Assembly (NCBI RefSeq): GCF_008705135.1
Contig: NZ_CP023694.1
Span: 8,407,001-8,471,000 of the forward strand
Origin: Streptomyces coeruleorubidus
Lineage (GTDB): Bacteria; Actinomycetota; Actinomycetes; Streptomycetales; Streptomycetaceae
Reading direction: 5' to 3'
Length of the DNA stretch: 64,000 nt
Below are positions 26,526-34,388 of the stretch, one piece after another. The number at the start of each line of letters is the position of its first letter. Within the stretch, counting starts at the first letter, position 1. A program made the translations under genes and the position numbers. The notes below the pieces were generated by a model. The model ran no database searches, was not told where the DNA came from, and worked only from the letters and a program-made list of their open reading frames with translations.

Positions 26526-27392
26526 TCATACGGTCTCGCCTCCGGGTGCGGCGATGCCTGCTGTGTTCTCGACGGAGAGCAGGGAGTTCTGGCGTCCGGA
26601 GCCGAGCCAGCGCACGAGGGCGACCAGGGCGAGGGCGAGGATCGCGAAGGCGATGAGGATGGCGCTGATCGCGGTCACGCTGGGGTCGATGTCGAAGGTG
26701 AGGGAGTTGTAGACCTGCACCGGCAGGGTGACGGTGTCGACGGAGGAGAGGAACTGGGAGATGTAGAACTCGTCGAAGCTGGTGATGAAGGAGAAGATCG
26801 CGGCGGCGATCATGCCGGGTGCGGCGAGGGGGAAGGTGATGCGCCGGGCGATGGTCAGCCGGCTGGCGCCCATGCTGGCGGCGGCGTCCTCGAGGCGTTC
26901 GTCGATGCCGCGCAGGGTGGCGATCAGGATGAGCACCGCGATGGGTGAGGCGAGCACGGTGTGGCCGAGGGCGATGGCGATGGGGCTGCCCAGCATCGCG
27001 GCGGGTTCGAAGAGCAGGAACAGCCCGAGTGCGGTGACGATCTGCGGGATGAGCAGGGGGCCGAGGACCAGGGCGTAGACCGCGGAGCGCAGCGGGAGTT
27101 CGCTGCGGGTCAGGGCGGTCGCCGCGGTCACGCCGATGATCAGTGAGAACACGGTGCTCAGGCAGGCGACGAAGGCGCTGAGTGTCAGGGCGGCGGGCCA
27201 TTTGCTGCCGTCGGCGAACAGTGCCTTGTACCAGCCCAGCGTCCAGGAGTCCGGGGGGAAGGCGGCGAAGGCGTTGTTGCTGAAGGAGGTGACGAGGATG
27301 ACGACGATCGGCAGGGCGAGGAACAGCAGGATCACGGTGGCGATGGCGGTCAGGGTGATGCGCCCGGCGAGGGTCTTGCGCAGCTCCATCAT
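26526..27392 (-). CDS. potC: ABC transporter permease, spermidine/putrescine type (PotC-like)
   Basis: 288 residues with six predicted membrane segments, the first at ~10-33 (LTAIATVILLFLALPIVVIL). The cytoplasmic EAA loop that contacts the ATPase reads EDAAASMGASRLTIARRITF. It is the last gene of the four-gene importer operon. Its ATG overlaps the stop codon of the preceding permease (ATGA at 27389-27392), indicating translational coupling. Together with the other three genes it should form a polyamine or amino-acid-derivative importer. Substrate specificity is inferred from family only. The 137 bp downstream, towards the convergent XRE gene, hold no recognisable feature. Confidence 0.92.
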   Translation of the reverse strand: MMELRKTLAGRITLTAIATVILLFLALPIVVILVTSFSNNAFAAFPPDSWTLGWYKALFADGSKWPAALTLSAFVACLSTVFSLIIGVTAATALTRSELPLRSAVYALVLGPLLIPQIVTALGLFLLFEPAAMLGSPIAIALGHTVLASPIAVLILIATLRGIDERLEDAAASMGASRLTIARRITFPLAAPGMIAAAIFSFITSFDEFYISQFLSSVDTVTLPVQVYNSLTFDIDPSVTAISAILIAFAILALALVALVRWLGSGRQNSLLSVENTAGIAAPGGETV

Positions 27393-28282
27393 GACGCGCT
27401 CCTCTTCTTACGGCTGGCGCCCAGGGAGCTGACGAGCTTGACCAGCAGCAGCCCGGCGAAGGTGAGCAGCAGCAGGATGACGCCCTGAGCGGCCGCCCCG
27501 TTCCACTGGTTTTCCTTGGTGACCTGCTGGTTGATGAGGGTGGCGATCATCGTCTGGTTGGGTCCGCCCATCAGGGCGGGGGTGATGTAGTAGCCCAGCG
27601 AGAGGATGAAGCTGAGCAGTCCGGCACTGGCCAGTCCGGGGGCGACCAGGGGCAGGTAGATCCGGCGGAAGATGGTCACGCGTCCGGCGCCCATGCTGGA
27701 CGCGGCGGCCAGCAGGCGGCGGTCCACGCCGCGCATCACGCCGTAGAGCAGCAGCACGGTGTAGGGCAGCATCATGGAGGTGGTGCCGATGACCACGCCG
27801 AGTTCGTTGTAGAGCAGCCGGAACGGGGCCCCCGGTACCGACATGGCGCCTAGGGTCTCATTCACCAGGCCCTTGTCACCGAGCAGGATGATCCAGCCGT
27901 AGGTGCGCACCAGGGCGCTGATGAAGTGCGGAACGACGACGATCAGCATCGCCAGTGCCGCCCACAGGGGCTTGAGCCGCGAGATCGCGTTGGCCAGGAG
28001 GAACCCGAAGACGAGGCTGAGCAGCGCCGTCTCCGCGGAGATCCGCAGCGTGGTGATCAGCACCGACAGATTGACCCCGGTCAGGGCCTCGGCGTACCAG
28101 TGCAGCGTCAGGGAGCCGTCGGCGTTCTTCAGGCTGAGGAACAGCGTGGTGAAGATCGGGTAGACGAACAGCACCAGCAGGTAGACGACGACGGGCAGTG
28201 CGTAGAGGATGCCGACCCGGGTCTTGCGCGAGGCCAGGAGCTTGCGCGGACGGGCAGGGGCGGTGGCGGTGAGGGCAGCCAT
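27389..28282 (-). CDS. potB: ABC transporter permease, spermidine/putrescine type (PotB-like)
   Basis: 297 residues, six predicted membrane segments after an Arg/Lys-rich start (RPRKLLASRKTRVGILYALP). The EAA motif is AAASSMGAGRVTIFRRIYLP. It starts 3 bp after the ATPase stop and overlaps the PotC-like start by four bases, as expected for stoichiometric subunits of one importer. It pairs with the PotC-like protein to form the membrane channel. It could transport another small cation such as a thiamine precursor or a 2-aminoethylphosphonate-like solute; the ATPase and binding protein favour polyamines. Confidence 0.92.
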   Translation of the reverse strand: MAALTATAPARPRKLLASRKTRVGILYALPVVVYLLVLFVYPIFTTLFLSLKNADGSLTLHWYAEALTGVNLSVLITTLRISAETALLSLVFGFLLANAISRLKPLWAALAMLIVVVPHFISALVRTYGWIILLGDKGLVNETLGAMSVPGAPFRLLYNELGVVIGTTSMMLPYTVLLLYGVMRGVDRRLLAAASSMGAGRVTIFRRIYLPLVAPGLASAGLLSFILSLGYYITPALMGGPNQTMIATLINQQVTKENQWNGAAAQGVILLLLTFAGLLLVKLVSSLGASRKKRSAS

Positions 28283-28285
28283 GAC

Positions 28286-29425
28286 TCACCCTCCCTGTTC
28301 GACGGCGAAAAGGTTGACGTCGTCCGGGTCGGCGGTGATCCCGATCCGTTCGCCGGTGACGGGGCCGCGGCCGGCCGGTACCTCCAGGCGCAGCAGCGGC
28401 GCGTCACCACCGTCGATCCGCACGCCCGCGCGGACCAGGGTGCCGACGTAGGTGGCGGTCTCCACCGTGCCGGTGCAGAAGCCGTCGTCGGGGGCGCAGG
28501 CCCGCAGCCGGCCCGGCTGGACGGCGGCCTTGACCGGCGTGCCGGAGGCCAGTTGGTGGCGGCGTGCCTTGATCAGGCCGCCGGACGCATCGAGGCGGAC
28601 CAGGGTGTGCTCGTCGGTGTGCTGCTCGATGCGGCCGGGCAGGAAGTTCGCCGCGCCGAGGAAGTCCGCGACGAACGGGGTCCTCGGGCGTTCGAACAGC
28701 TCTCTCGGGGTGTCGAACTGCTCGATCAGGCCGTTGCGCATCACCGCGATGCGGTCCGACATGACCAGGGCCTCTTCCTGGTCGTGCGTCACGTAGATGA
28801 CGGTCAGGCCCAGTTCCTGCTGGATGGCCTTGATCTCGACCTGGAGCTGGTCACGGAGCTTCTTGTCCAGCGCGCCCAGCGGCTCGTCCATGAGGATGAC
28901 CGGCGGGCGGTAGACGAGTGCGCGGCACAGCGCTACACGCTGCTGCTGCCCGCCGGACAGCTCACGCGGCTTACGGTTGCCGAACCCGGACAGACCGGCG
29001 ATCTCCAGCGTCTCCCCGACCCGCCTGCGGATCTCGTCCTTCGGCACTCCGCGTAGCGTGAGCGGGAAGGCGACGTTCTCGCTCACGGTCATGTGCGGGA
29101 AGAGCAGGTACTGCTGGAACACGAAGCCGAGGTTGCGTTTCTGCGGGGCGAGCTTCGTGACGTCGCGGTCCCCGACGGTGATGGTGCCGGAGTCCGGTTC
29201 GCAAAAGCCCGCGATCATCATCAGGGTCGTGGTTTTGCCCGATCCGGAGGCGCCGAGGAAGGTGACGAACTCCCCGGCCGCGATCTCCATGGACGCCTCG
29301 TCGACCGCGACGACGTCCCCGTAGGTCTTGCGCAGGGCCACCACCGACAACGCTTTGCCCGTCGCGGTGGGCAGGGTGCCGCCGGCCACCGTCACAGACG
29401 GTGTGACCACATCGAATTCAGCCAC
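28286..29425 (-). CDS. potA: ABC transporter ATP-binding protein, spermidine/putrescine type (PotA-like)
   Basis: 379 residues. Walker A GASGSGKTT, Q-loop FVFQQY, signature LSGGQQQR, Walker B VILMDEP, D-loop GALD and switch His in YVTHDQEEA are all intact. Residues ~270-379 form the TOBE regulatory domain (FLPGRIEQHTDEHTLVR). It powers uptake through the PotB/PotC-like channel. The start overlaps the binding-protein gene end by eight bases. A run of ~25 residues before the ATPase core (VTPSVTVAGGTLPTATG) is longer than in E. coli PotA; an internal start is possible. Confidence 0.94.
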   Translation of the reverse strand: MAEFDVVTPSVTVAGGTLPTATGKALSVVALRKTYGDVVAVDEASMEIAAGEFVTFLGASGSGKTTTLMMIAGFCEPDSGTITVGDRDVTKLAPQKRNLGFVFQQYLLFPHMTVSENVAFPLTLRGVPKDEIRRRVGETLEIAGLSGFGNRKPRELSGGQQQRVALCRALVYRPPVILMDEPLGALDKKLRDQLQVEIKAIQQELGLTVIYVTHDQEEALVMSDRIAVMRNGLIEQFDTPRELFERPRTPFVADFLGAANFLPGRIEQHTDEHTLVRLDASGGLIKARRHQLASGTPVKAAVQPGRLRACAPDDGFCTGTVETATYVGTLVRAGVRIDGGDAPLLRLEVPAGRGPVTGERIGITADPDDVNLFAVEQGG

Positions 29426-30524
29426 GAGCCCACTCCAACCAGCGCTTGGTGACGGCCGATTCGTTCTTCAGCCACCAGTCGATGTCCGCGTCGAAGCCCT
29501 CGTCGTAGTACTTCGGCGCACCCGCGAGTGCGTTGCGCTCGTCCTCGGTGAGCTTGGCGTAGGCCACCGGAGAGGACGGGTTCGAGGGGAAGGCCTTGGC
29601 CAGGGCGGCCTGGCTCTCGGCACGCAACGCGAAGTCCATGAGCTGGTAGGCGCCATCCACGTTGGCCGCGCCCTTGGCGATGGCATAGCCCGAGAACTGG
29701 CGGCGCATGCCGTTGAGCTGCCGCTCGACCGGGACGCCCTGCTTCTGGAGATCGGCGATCCGGCCGTCCCAGACCGTGGACATCGTCACCTCCTGGCGGC
29801 TCAGGAGCACGCCGGGCAGCGGGCCGCTGTCCCAGAACTTCTTGATGTCACCCCGCAGCCGGGTCAGCACCTTGAAGGCGCGGTCCACATCCAGCGGGTA
29901 CAGCTTATCCATCGGCACACCATCGGCCAGCAGCGCGAACTCCAGCTCCGGCAGGTCACCGTCCGGGCTGACCATCGCGCGGCCGCCCTTGAACGCCTTG
30001 GTGTCCCAGAAGTCCGCCCACGACTCCGGCTTGCGGCCATCGAAGGCATCCGTGCGATACGCGATGCACTGGCCGTAGAAGCTGTGCCCGATGGCGTGCT
30101 CAGTGATCTGGTTCTCGGGGACCTTCGCGCTCTTCAGGCTCTTGAGCCGGCCGGGATCCAGCGTCTCCAGGGCACCCTGCTTCACATACTTCAGGTGAGA
30201 CATCATCGAGTTGTTGATGAGGTCGCACTGCGGCCGGCCCTGCTTGATCTGGGCCAGCAGCGGAGCGTCGTCCAGGTTCAGCACCTTGACGCCGATCCCC
30301 GTCTCCTGCGTGAACGGCGTGTAGATCGCCTTCTGCAGGGCCGCGCCGTAGGAACCGCCGCTGTCGCGGACGACCACCGTCTTGCCGCCCTTCCCACCGG
30401 TGCCGGTGGAAGCGCTGCGGCTGGTCCCGGTGCCGCAGGCGGCGAGGGAGGGCAGGGCGGCGAGGGCGGCCAGACCGCCTGCTCCGCGCAGGAGCGCTCT
30501 TCGGCCGATCTGGGGATCACTCAT
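29418..30524 (-). CDS. potD: polyamine-type extracellular solute-binding lipoprotein (PotD-like)
   Basis: 368 residues. The ATG at 30524 has a GAGGAG ribosome site 7 bases upstream, better than an ATG 15 bases earlier. A twin-arginine-like signal (GRRALLR) and lipobox LAAC place the mature N-terminus at Cys30, so the protein is exported and lipid-anchored. The body is a type-2 periplasmic-binding fold of the spermidine/putrescine family (KTVVVRDSGGSYGAALQKA). It captures the solute for the PotABC-like importer and leads the operon. The nearby amine-oxidase-like flavoprotein (31849-33126) supports a polyamine substrate, by context only. Confidence 0.93.
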   Translation of the reverse strand: MSDPQIGRRALLRGAGGLAALAALPSLAACGTGTSRSASTGTGGKGGKTVVVRDSGGSYGAALQKAIYTPFTQETGIGVKVLNLDDAPLLAQIKQGRPQCDLINNSMMSHLKYVKQGALETLDPGRLKSLKSAKVPENQITEHAIGHSFYGQCIAYRTDAFDGRKPESWADFWDTKAFKGGRAMVSPDGDLPELEFALLADGVPMDKLYPLDVDRAFKVLTRLRGDIKKFWDSGPLPGVLLSRQEVTMSTVWDGRIADLQKQGVPVERQLNGMRRQFSGYAIAKGAANVDGAYQLMDFALRAESQAALAKAFPSNPSSPVAYAKLTEDERNALAGAPKYYDEGFDADIDWWLKNESAVTKRWLEWARG

Positions 30525-30770
30525 GGCAATACTCCTCATCTAGGGGCGCGTGGGACCGACTGTGCTGGAGCTGAGGGGGATGCCAGCGGTCGTGCGGCCG
30601 GGCCGGTCCGCCCTGGGGCTGCGCGAGGGCGGAGGGCTCCGCACGCGGGGGGGGAAGGTGAGCCCGTGCATCTTCGGGAGAATGCGTCCGGGAGCGGTGG
30701 TGGTGATCTCGAACCTCAGGGACGGCGATCACTGTCCGGAGGTGGACCTCGGGCCGCTATCTATCCCGTC

Positions 30771-30798
30771 TAGCGCGATTTCCTGAAGCTTCACGCTA
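30771..30798. promoter_or_regulatory. operator-like inverted repeat upstream of the importer operon
   Basis: TAGCGCGA (30771-30778) and TCACGCTA (30791-30798) are inverted copies with one mismatch, and a perfect 10-bp palindrome TGAAGCTTCA (30784-30793) lies inside. The site is ~250 bp upstream of the binding-protein start, so it could be distal to the promoter. The binder is unknown; it does not resemble the GntR site found nearby. Confidence 0.35.
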
Positions 30799-30886
30799 AA
30801 AGTGGCAAGAGAATGACAGTGGGCCGGGACCGAGTCAAGGGGTGCACGCTGCGGGGATCGCCGGATGCGACGCTCCGGCGGGTATC

Positions 30887-30920
30887 GCCGCCGCCCGCGC
30901 GAGCAAGGCGGGCGGTCGGC
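30887..30920 (-). terminator. hairpin terminator downstream of the HAD gene
   Basis: CCGCCCGC (30891-30898) pairs exactly with GCGGGCGG (30908-30915) around a 9-base loop. Beyond a one-base bulge, GCCG (30887-30890) pairs with CGGC (30917-30920). It lies ~50 bases after the stop of the leftward HAD gene. Confidence 0.65.
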
Positions 30921-30970
30921 GTCTCGGTGTAGAGAACGACGTGGTCGGTGATGCTGTGGTCACCTTTTCC

Positions 30971-31651
30971 TCAAGGGCGGGGCAGCCCGAGAAGGACGGG
31001 GAGATCGGCGACGTCGGTGATCCGCTTGTAGCCGAGCCAGTGTTCGTCGTGCTCGAAGCCGCGGTCCATGTACACCGTGTTCTTGATGCCCATGTGGTTC
31101 GCGGAGCGGAGGTCGTACTTCGGGCTCGCCGAGACGTGCACGATTTCGTCGGGTGCCACACCGAGCTTGTCCAGCGTGTATTCGAACGCGCGGAGCCGTG
31201 GCTTGTAGACGCCCATCTCCTCGGCGGTGATCACGACCTCGAACGGGGCCTGGAGGTTCTCCACGAGGCGCTTGGCATGCACGTCGTCGGAGTTCGTCAC
31301 GATCACCAGCGGGTACTCCTCGGCCAGGCGCCGCAGGGCCTTGCTGACACCGGGGTAGGGGCCCCACGTGGGGATCTCCTCGTACACCGCCTGACCGTCG
31401 CCCTCGCGGTACTCGAGGCCGAACCTGCGCATGGTCCGTTCCAGCGAGTGGGCGACGACCTGGTGGAACGGCTGGTAGGCGCCCAGGCACTCGTCGATCC
31501 GGTACTGGTTGCCGGTCCGCAGGAACTCGTCGGCGATCTCGGCCGGGAGCCGGTCACCCAGGACCCGGCGGATCACCTCGTTGATGCGGAAGTGGATCAG
31601 CGTGCCGTTCATGTCAAACGTGACGAACTTCGGCTTGCTCTCGAATCTCAT
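30971..31651 (-). CDS. HAD-superfamily hydrolase, haloacid-dehalogenase type II-like
   Basis: 226 residues, ATG at 31651 with GGAG upstream. Motif I reads FDMNGTL: the nucleophile Asp is present, but the second Asp of phosphatases (DxD) is Asn, as in dehalogenase-like rather than phosphatase HADs. Motif II is VTNSDD, the conserved Lys lies in MGVYKPRLRAF, and motif IV is VSASPKYDLRSANHMG, strongly like L-2-haloacid dehalogenases. The reaction is probably hydrolytic removal of a leaving group from a small carboxylic acid; the substrate is unknown. It is divergent from the amine-oxidase-like flavoprotein gene across a palindrome, so the two are probably co-regulated. Confidence 0.85.
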   Translation of the reverse strand: MRFESKPKFVTFDMNGTLIHFRINEVIRRVLGDRLPAEIADEFLRTGNQYRIDECLGAYQPFHQVVAHSLERTMRRFGLEYREGDGQAVYEEIPTWGPYPGVSKALRRLAEEYPLVIVTNSDDVHAKRLVENLQAPFEVVITAEEMGVYKPRLRAFEYTLDKLGVAPDEIVHVSASPKYDLRSANHMGIKNTVYMDRGFEHDEHWLGYKRITDVADLPVLLGLPRP

Positions 31652-31702
31652 GGTTTCTCCAGTTGTCATCTGCGAGACAGCCACCACGTTGTCGCTTGTC
31701 GA

Positions 31703-31728
31703 TTGTCGACCATATGAGTATGGTCGAC
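31703..31728. promoter_or_regulatory. palindromic operator between the HAD and flavoprotein genes, likely GntR-bound
   Basis: GTCGACCATA (31705-31714) and TATGGTCGAC (31719-31728) are perfect inverted arms with a 4-bp spacer. Three TTGTCG units at 7-bp steps (31689, 31696, 31703) run into the left arm. TTGTCGACCATA recurs as TTGTCGACTATA in front of the GntR gene at 34013. The position, 54 bp from the HAD start and 121 bp from the flavoprotein start, fits control of both divergent genes. Confidence 0.65.
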
Positions 31729-31848
31729 CACTGTCAACGGGCCCCGAGCCTCCTCTCAGAGCGGATCCGACAGGCGGACATCGAAGAAGGGCCTGACCCA
31801 CGTGCGTCTCCAGAGCGGTTGACAGCACTGGCAGGAGAGAGCAGCGAC

Positions 31849-33126
31849 ATGAAGTTCACCCCCTACTGGCTCGACACCGCTCCCCAGGGGCCGGACCGGT
31901 CCCGGACCGACATCGGTGGGCACGTCGACATCGCGATCATCGGGGCCGGCCTGACCGGCCTGTCGGCGGCACTGCACCTGGCGCGCAAGGGCGCGAACGT
32001 GCACGTCTTCGAGAAGGACACGGTCGGTTTTGGAGCCTCGGGCCGCAACGGCGGCATGGCCACCACGGGCTTGTCGATCGGCTTCCGTGACGCGGTCGCC
32101 CGCTACGGGTTCGACACCGCGAAGGCGTACCTGATGGCCTACCACGACGCGGTCGACACGCTCGAGAAGCTCGTCACCGACGAGGGGATCGACTGCGACT
32201 TCGCTCGCACGGGCAAGCTGAACCTGGCCTCCAAGCCGGCCCACCTCGATGGTCTGCGCAAGACCCACGAGATCATGTCCGGCCGGCTCGGACTGGAGAC
32301 CCGTCTGGTCCCCAGGAGCGAGCTCCGCGCCGAGATCGGCTCCGACCGCTACCACGGCGCGATGGTCGAGGCCAGGAGCGCGGGGCTGCACGTCGGCAAG
32401 TTCACCAAGGGGCTCGCCGAGGCGGCCGCGCGGATCGGCGTGACGATTCACGAGAAGGCCCCGGTCGAGGGGATCGAACGGCTCGGTGGCACGAAGCACG
32501 AGCTGGTCACGCCGCGCGGCACCGTCCGGGCCGACCAGGTCCTGGTCGCGACCAGCGGCCACACCGGCCGGCCGTTCCGCTGGCAGCAGGTCAGGATCGC
32601 GCCCGTCGGCAGCTTCATCATCGTGACCGAGCCGCTGGGCAAGGACGTCTGCGACATGCTGCTGCCGAACCGGCGGATGGCATCGACGTCCATGAACCTG
32701 CTGAACTACTTCCGGATCACCCCGGATGACCGGTTGCTGTTCGGTGGCCGCGCCCGCTTCGCCATGGCCGGCCGGCAGTCGGACGAGAAGAGCGGACGCA
32801 TCCTGCACAAGGCGATGACCGAGGTCTTCCCCCAGCTCACCCAGGCGCGCGTCGACTACTGCTGGGGCGGCCTGGTCGACATGAGCATGGACCGGATGGT
32901 GCACGCCGGCGAGCAGGACGGGCTGTTCTACTCGCTCGGATACTCCGGCCACGGCGTCCAGATGGCGACGCACATGGGCAAGCAGATGGCCGAGTGCATG
33001 AACGGGACACCGGCCGCCAACCCCTGGAGCGACCTGCCCTTCAAGCGGATCCCGGGCCACTTCGGCCCGCCCTGGTTCCTGCCCTTCGCGGGCGGCTACT
33101 ACAAGTTCAAGGACCTCATCAAGTAG
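31849..33126 (+). CDS. FAD-dependent amine/amino-acid oxidoreductase (DadA / PuuB-like)
   Basis: 425 residues. The ATG at 31849 follows a GGAGAGA ribosome site; upstream in-frame codons are poor starts. The N-terminal dinucleotide-binding motif IIGAGLTGLSAALHLA is followed by FGASGRNGG, typical of DAO-fold oxidases such as gamma-glutamylputrescine oxidoreductase and glycine oxidase-like enzymes. The C-terminal FAD contact region is YSLGYSGHGVQMATHMGKQ. It should oxidise a primary or secondary amine using FAD in the cytosol. The polyamine importer on one side and the GntR regulator on the other suggest a polyamine or gamma-glutamyl-amine catabolic unit. Substrate is inferred from context, not sequence. 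Confidence 0.88.
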   Translation: MKFTPYWLDTAPQGPDRSRTDIGGHVDIAIIGAGLTGLSAALHLARKGANVHVFEKDTVGFGASGRNGGMATTGLSIGFRDAVARYGFDTAKAYLMAYHDAVDTLEKLVTDEGIDCDFARTGKLNLASKPAHLDGLRKTHEIMSGRLGLETRLVPRSELRAEIGSDRYHGAMVEARSAGLHVGKFTKGLAEAAARIGVTIHEKAPVEGIERLGGTKHELVTPRGTVRADQVLVATSGHTGRPFRWQQVRIAPVGSFIIVTEPLGKDVCDMLLPNRRMASTSMNLLNYFRITPDDRLLFGGRARFAMAGRQSDEKSGRILHKAMTEVFPQLTQARVDYCWGGLVDMSMDRMVHAGEQDGLFYSLGYSGHGVQMATHMGKQMAECMNGTPAANPWSDLPFKRIPGHFGPPWFLPFAGGYYKFKDLIK

Positions 33127-33160
33127 GTGCGACACGGACGCTGAGGGGATGACACCGGCA

Positions 33161-33186
33161 GCGGGCCCGCTGTGAGGCGGGTCCGC
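33161..33186. terminator. hairpin terminator between convergent flavoprotein and gntR genes
   Basis: GCGGGCCCGC (33161-33170) pairs over ten positions with GCGGGTCCGC (33177-33186), one G-U pair, leaving loop TGTGAG. It starts 35 bases after the flavoprotein stop. A second small hairpin, CCGTC-TAC-GACGG at 33321-33333, contains the gntR stop codon. Confidence 0.65.
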
Positions 33187-33324
33187 CGGTCACGGCCCGG
33201 CGCGGGGGCGCGAACGGGGCGGGTGATGCGGTCGGGCCCGGTGTGGTTAGGGACTTCTCCCGGGGCACACGCGGCCCGCACGGCGTAAGGCCATTCCATC
33301 GGTGGGGTGTGCCGTCGGAACCGT

Positions 33325-33990
33325 CTACGACGGTCCGTCTCCCGGCTGGGCTTGCAGCGCCGACTGGAAGTGGGCGGCCAGTTCCTGACGGAACGCGTCG
33401 CTGTCGCCTTCCAGGGCAGCCGTCGCCAACCTCTCGTGCTCTACGGCCAGATCGTGCGGGTCGCTGTAGGTGCGATGGTCGAGGCTGAGGTAGAGGCGCA
33501 GCTTGGTCTCCCAGCCGTTCCAGAGACTCTGCAGGACGCTGTGCTCGGAGAGGTCGTAGAAGAGCCGGTGGAAGCGGAGGTGCGCGTCGATGCCGGCCGG
33601 GATGTCGTCCTTCTCGATGGCCCGGTGGAGGTCCTCGACGGTCTGCATCAACTGCGGTCGCTCGGTGCCGCGCAGGGCTTGGGCCGACAACTCGGCGGCG
33701 TACGGCTCGACACGCAGGCGGACCGAGGCGATCTCGGCGACCTCGCGAGCGCTCACCTCTACGACGAACGCCCCGCGGAAGGGGATCCTCACGACCAGCC
33801 CGTCCTCCTCCAGCCTGGTCAGCGCCTCGCGCAGCGGGGACCGGCTGATCCCGAGGTCTGCGGCGATGTGCGCCTCGCGCAGCTGGCCACCAGGAGGGAC
33901 GGTGCCGTCGAGGATGGCCGCGCGCAGCACACGGTAGACGCCGTCCGGCGTCGTCGTCCGCTGCTCCTGCCACTCGAACTTGTGGGCCAT
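33325..33990 (-). CDS. GntR-family regulator with FCD ligand-binding domain
   Basis: 221 residues. The ATG at 33990 has AAGGAGG 8 bases upstream. Residues ~15-80 are a GntR winged helix (AADLGISRSPLREALTRLEE). Residues ~85-215 are an all-helical FCD domain; the Asp/His metal-ligand pattern is visible in AHLRFHRLFYD and VEHERL. Such proteins sense small carboxylates or amine-derived acids and usually repress adjacent catabolic genes. It is convergent with the flavoprotein gene. A site upstream of its own start matches the palindrome between the flavoprotein and HAD genes, suggesting autoregulation and a local regulon. Confidence 0.92.
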   Translation of the reverse strand: MAHKFEWQEQRTTTPDGVYRVLRAAILDGTVPPGGQLREAHIAADLGISRSPLREALTRLEEDGLVVRIPFRGAFVVEVSAREVAEIASVRLRVEPYAAELSAQALRGTERPQLMQTVEDLHRAIEKDDIPAGIDAHLRFHRLFYDLSEHSVLQSLWNGWETKLRLYLSLDHRTYSDPHDLAVEHERLATAALEGDSDAFRQELAAHFQSALQAQPGDGPS

Positions 33991-34012
33991 CCTGGCGCCC
34001 TCCTTTGGTCGT

Positions 34013-34027
34013 TTGTCGACTATACAA
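34013..34027. promoter_or_regulatory. GntR-type operator upstream of the gntR gene
   Basis: TTGTCGACTATACAA lies 22 bp before the gntR start and just upstream of its ribosome site. Eleven of the first twelve bases match the left half of the palindrome at 31703-31714. Binding here would block transcription of gntR itself. Confidence 0.55.
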
Positions 34028-34029
34028 GG

Positions 34030-34388
34030 CATCCCCGTTCCCCGCGATCACCGCCACCGGCTGCCCGAAACCGGAGGCGCTGCGCACCGTCAGCCGCTAC
34101 GAGAGCGAGCCCCGGAGCCTGTACGCCGGGGCCGTGTTCACCGCGGACGCCGGCGGCTCCCTCGACGCGGCACTGGTCCCGCGCACGGTCTTCCAACGCG
34201 ACGGACGCAGCCGGCTGCGCGCGGGTGCCGGAGTCATGGGCCAGTCCACACCGCAACGGGAGTGGGAGGAGACCTGCGAGAAGCTCCGCAGCGTGGCCCC
34301 GCGCCTCCGCAGCAGCTCGGACACACCACCCCGCGGAGCCGCGATGAGCGGCTGTGAGCCGGACCGCTCTACCGCTGTAGCCGCTTGA
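34030..34388 (+). pseudogene. remnant of a salicylate/isochorismate synthase (chorismate-binding family), C-terminal part only
   Basis: About 105 residues match the end of a chorismate-binding enzyme of the salicylate synthase type (MbtI/Irp9): ATGCPKPEAL, then RSLYAGAV, then GSLDAALVPRTVF, LRAGAGVMGQSTPQREWEET and CEKLRSVAPRL. The family is normally ~430 residues, so about three quarters of the N-terminus is missing. There is no start codon at the homology edge. The homology begins within a few bases of the gntR operator at ~34028, which looks like a deletion or recombination junction. The frame ends at 34388, overlapping the 3' end of the opposite regulator gene. The siderophore-interacting protein at 37445-38173 hints that a salicylate-type siderophore locus once stood here. 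Family match by eye; no search was run. Confidence 0.75.

Larger units (their letters stand above)
30525..30970. other. 446-bp intergenic region: importer promoter region and HAD-gene terminator
   Basis: No coding frame here has a credible product. The left part is the leader of the polyamine importer operon, with a C/G-rich tract around 30645-30660. An operator-like inverted repeat lies at 30771-30798 and a hairpin terminator for the HAD gene at 30887-30920. No other signal is seen. Confidence 0.7.

Noticed and set aside
30842..31717. A plus-strand frame of 291 codons across the HAD gene.
   Set aside because: Antisense to a well-conserved HAD hydrolase with no own domain or ribosome site.
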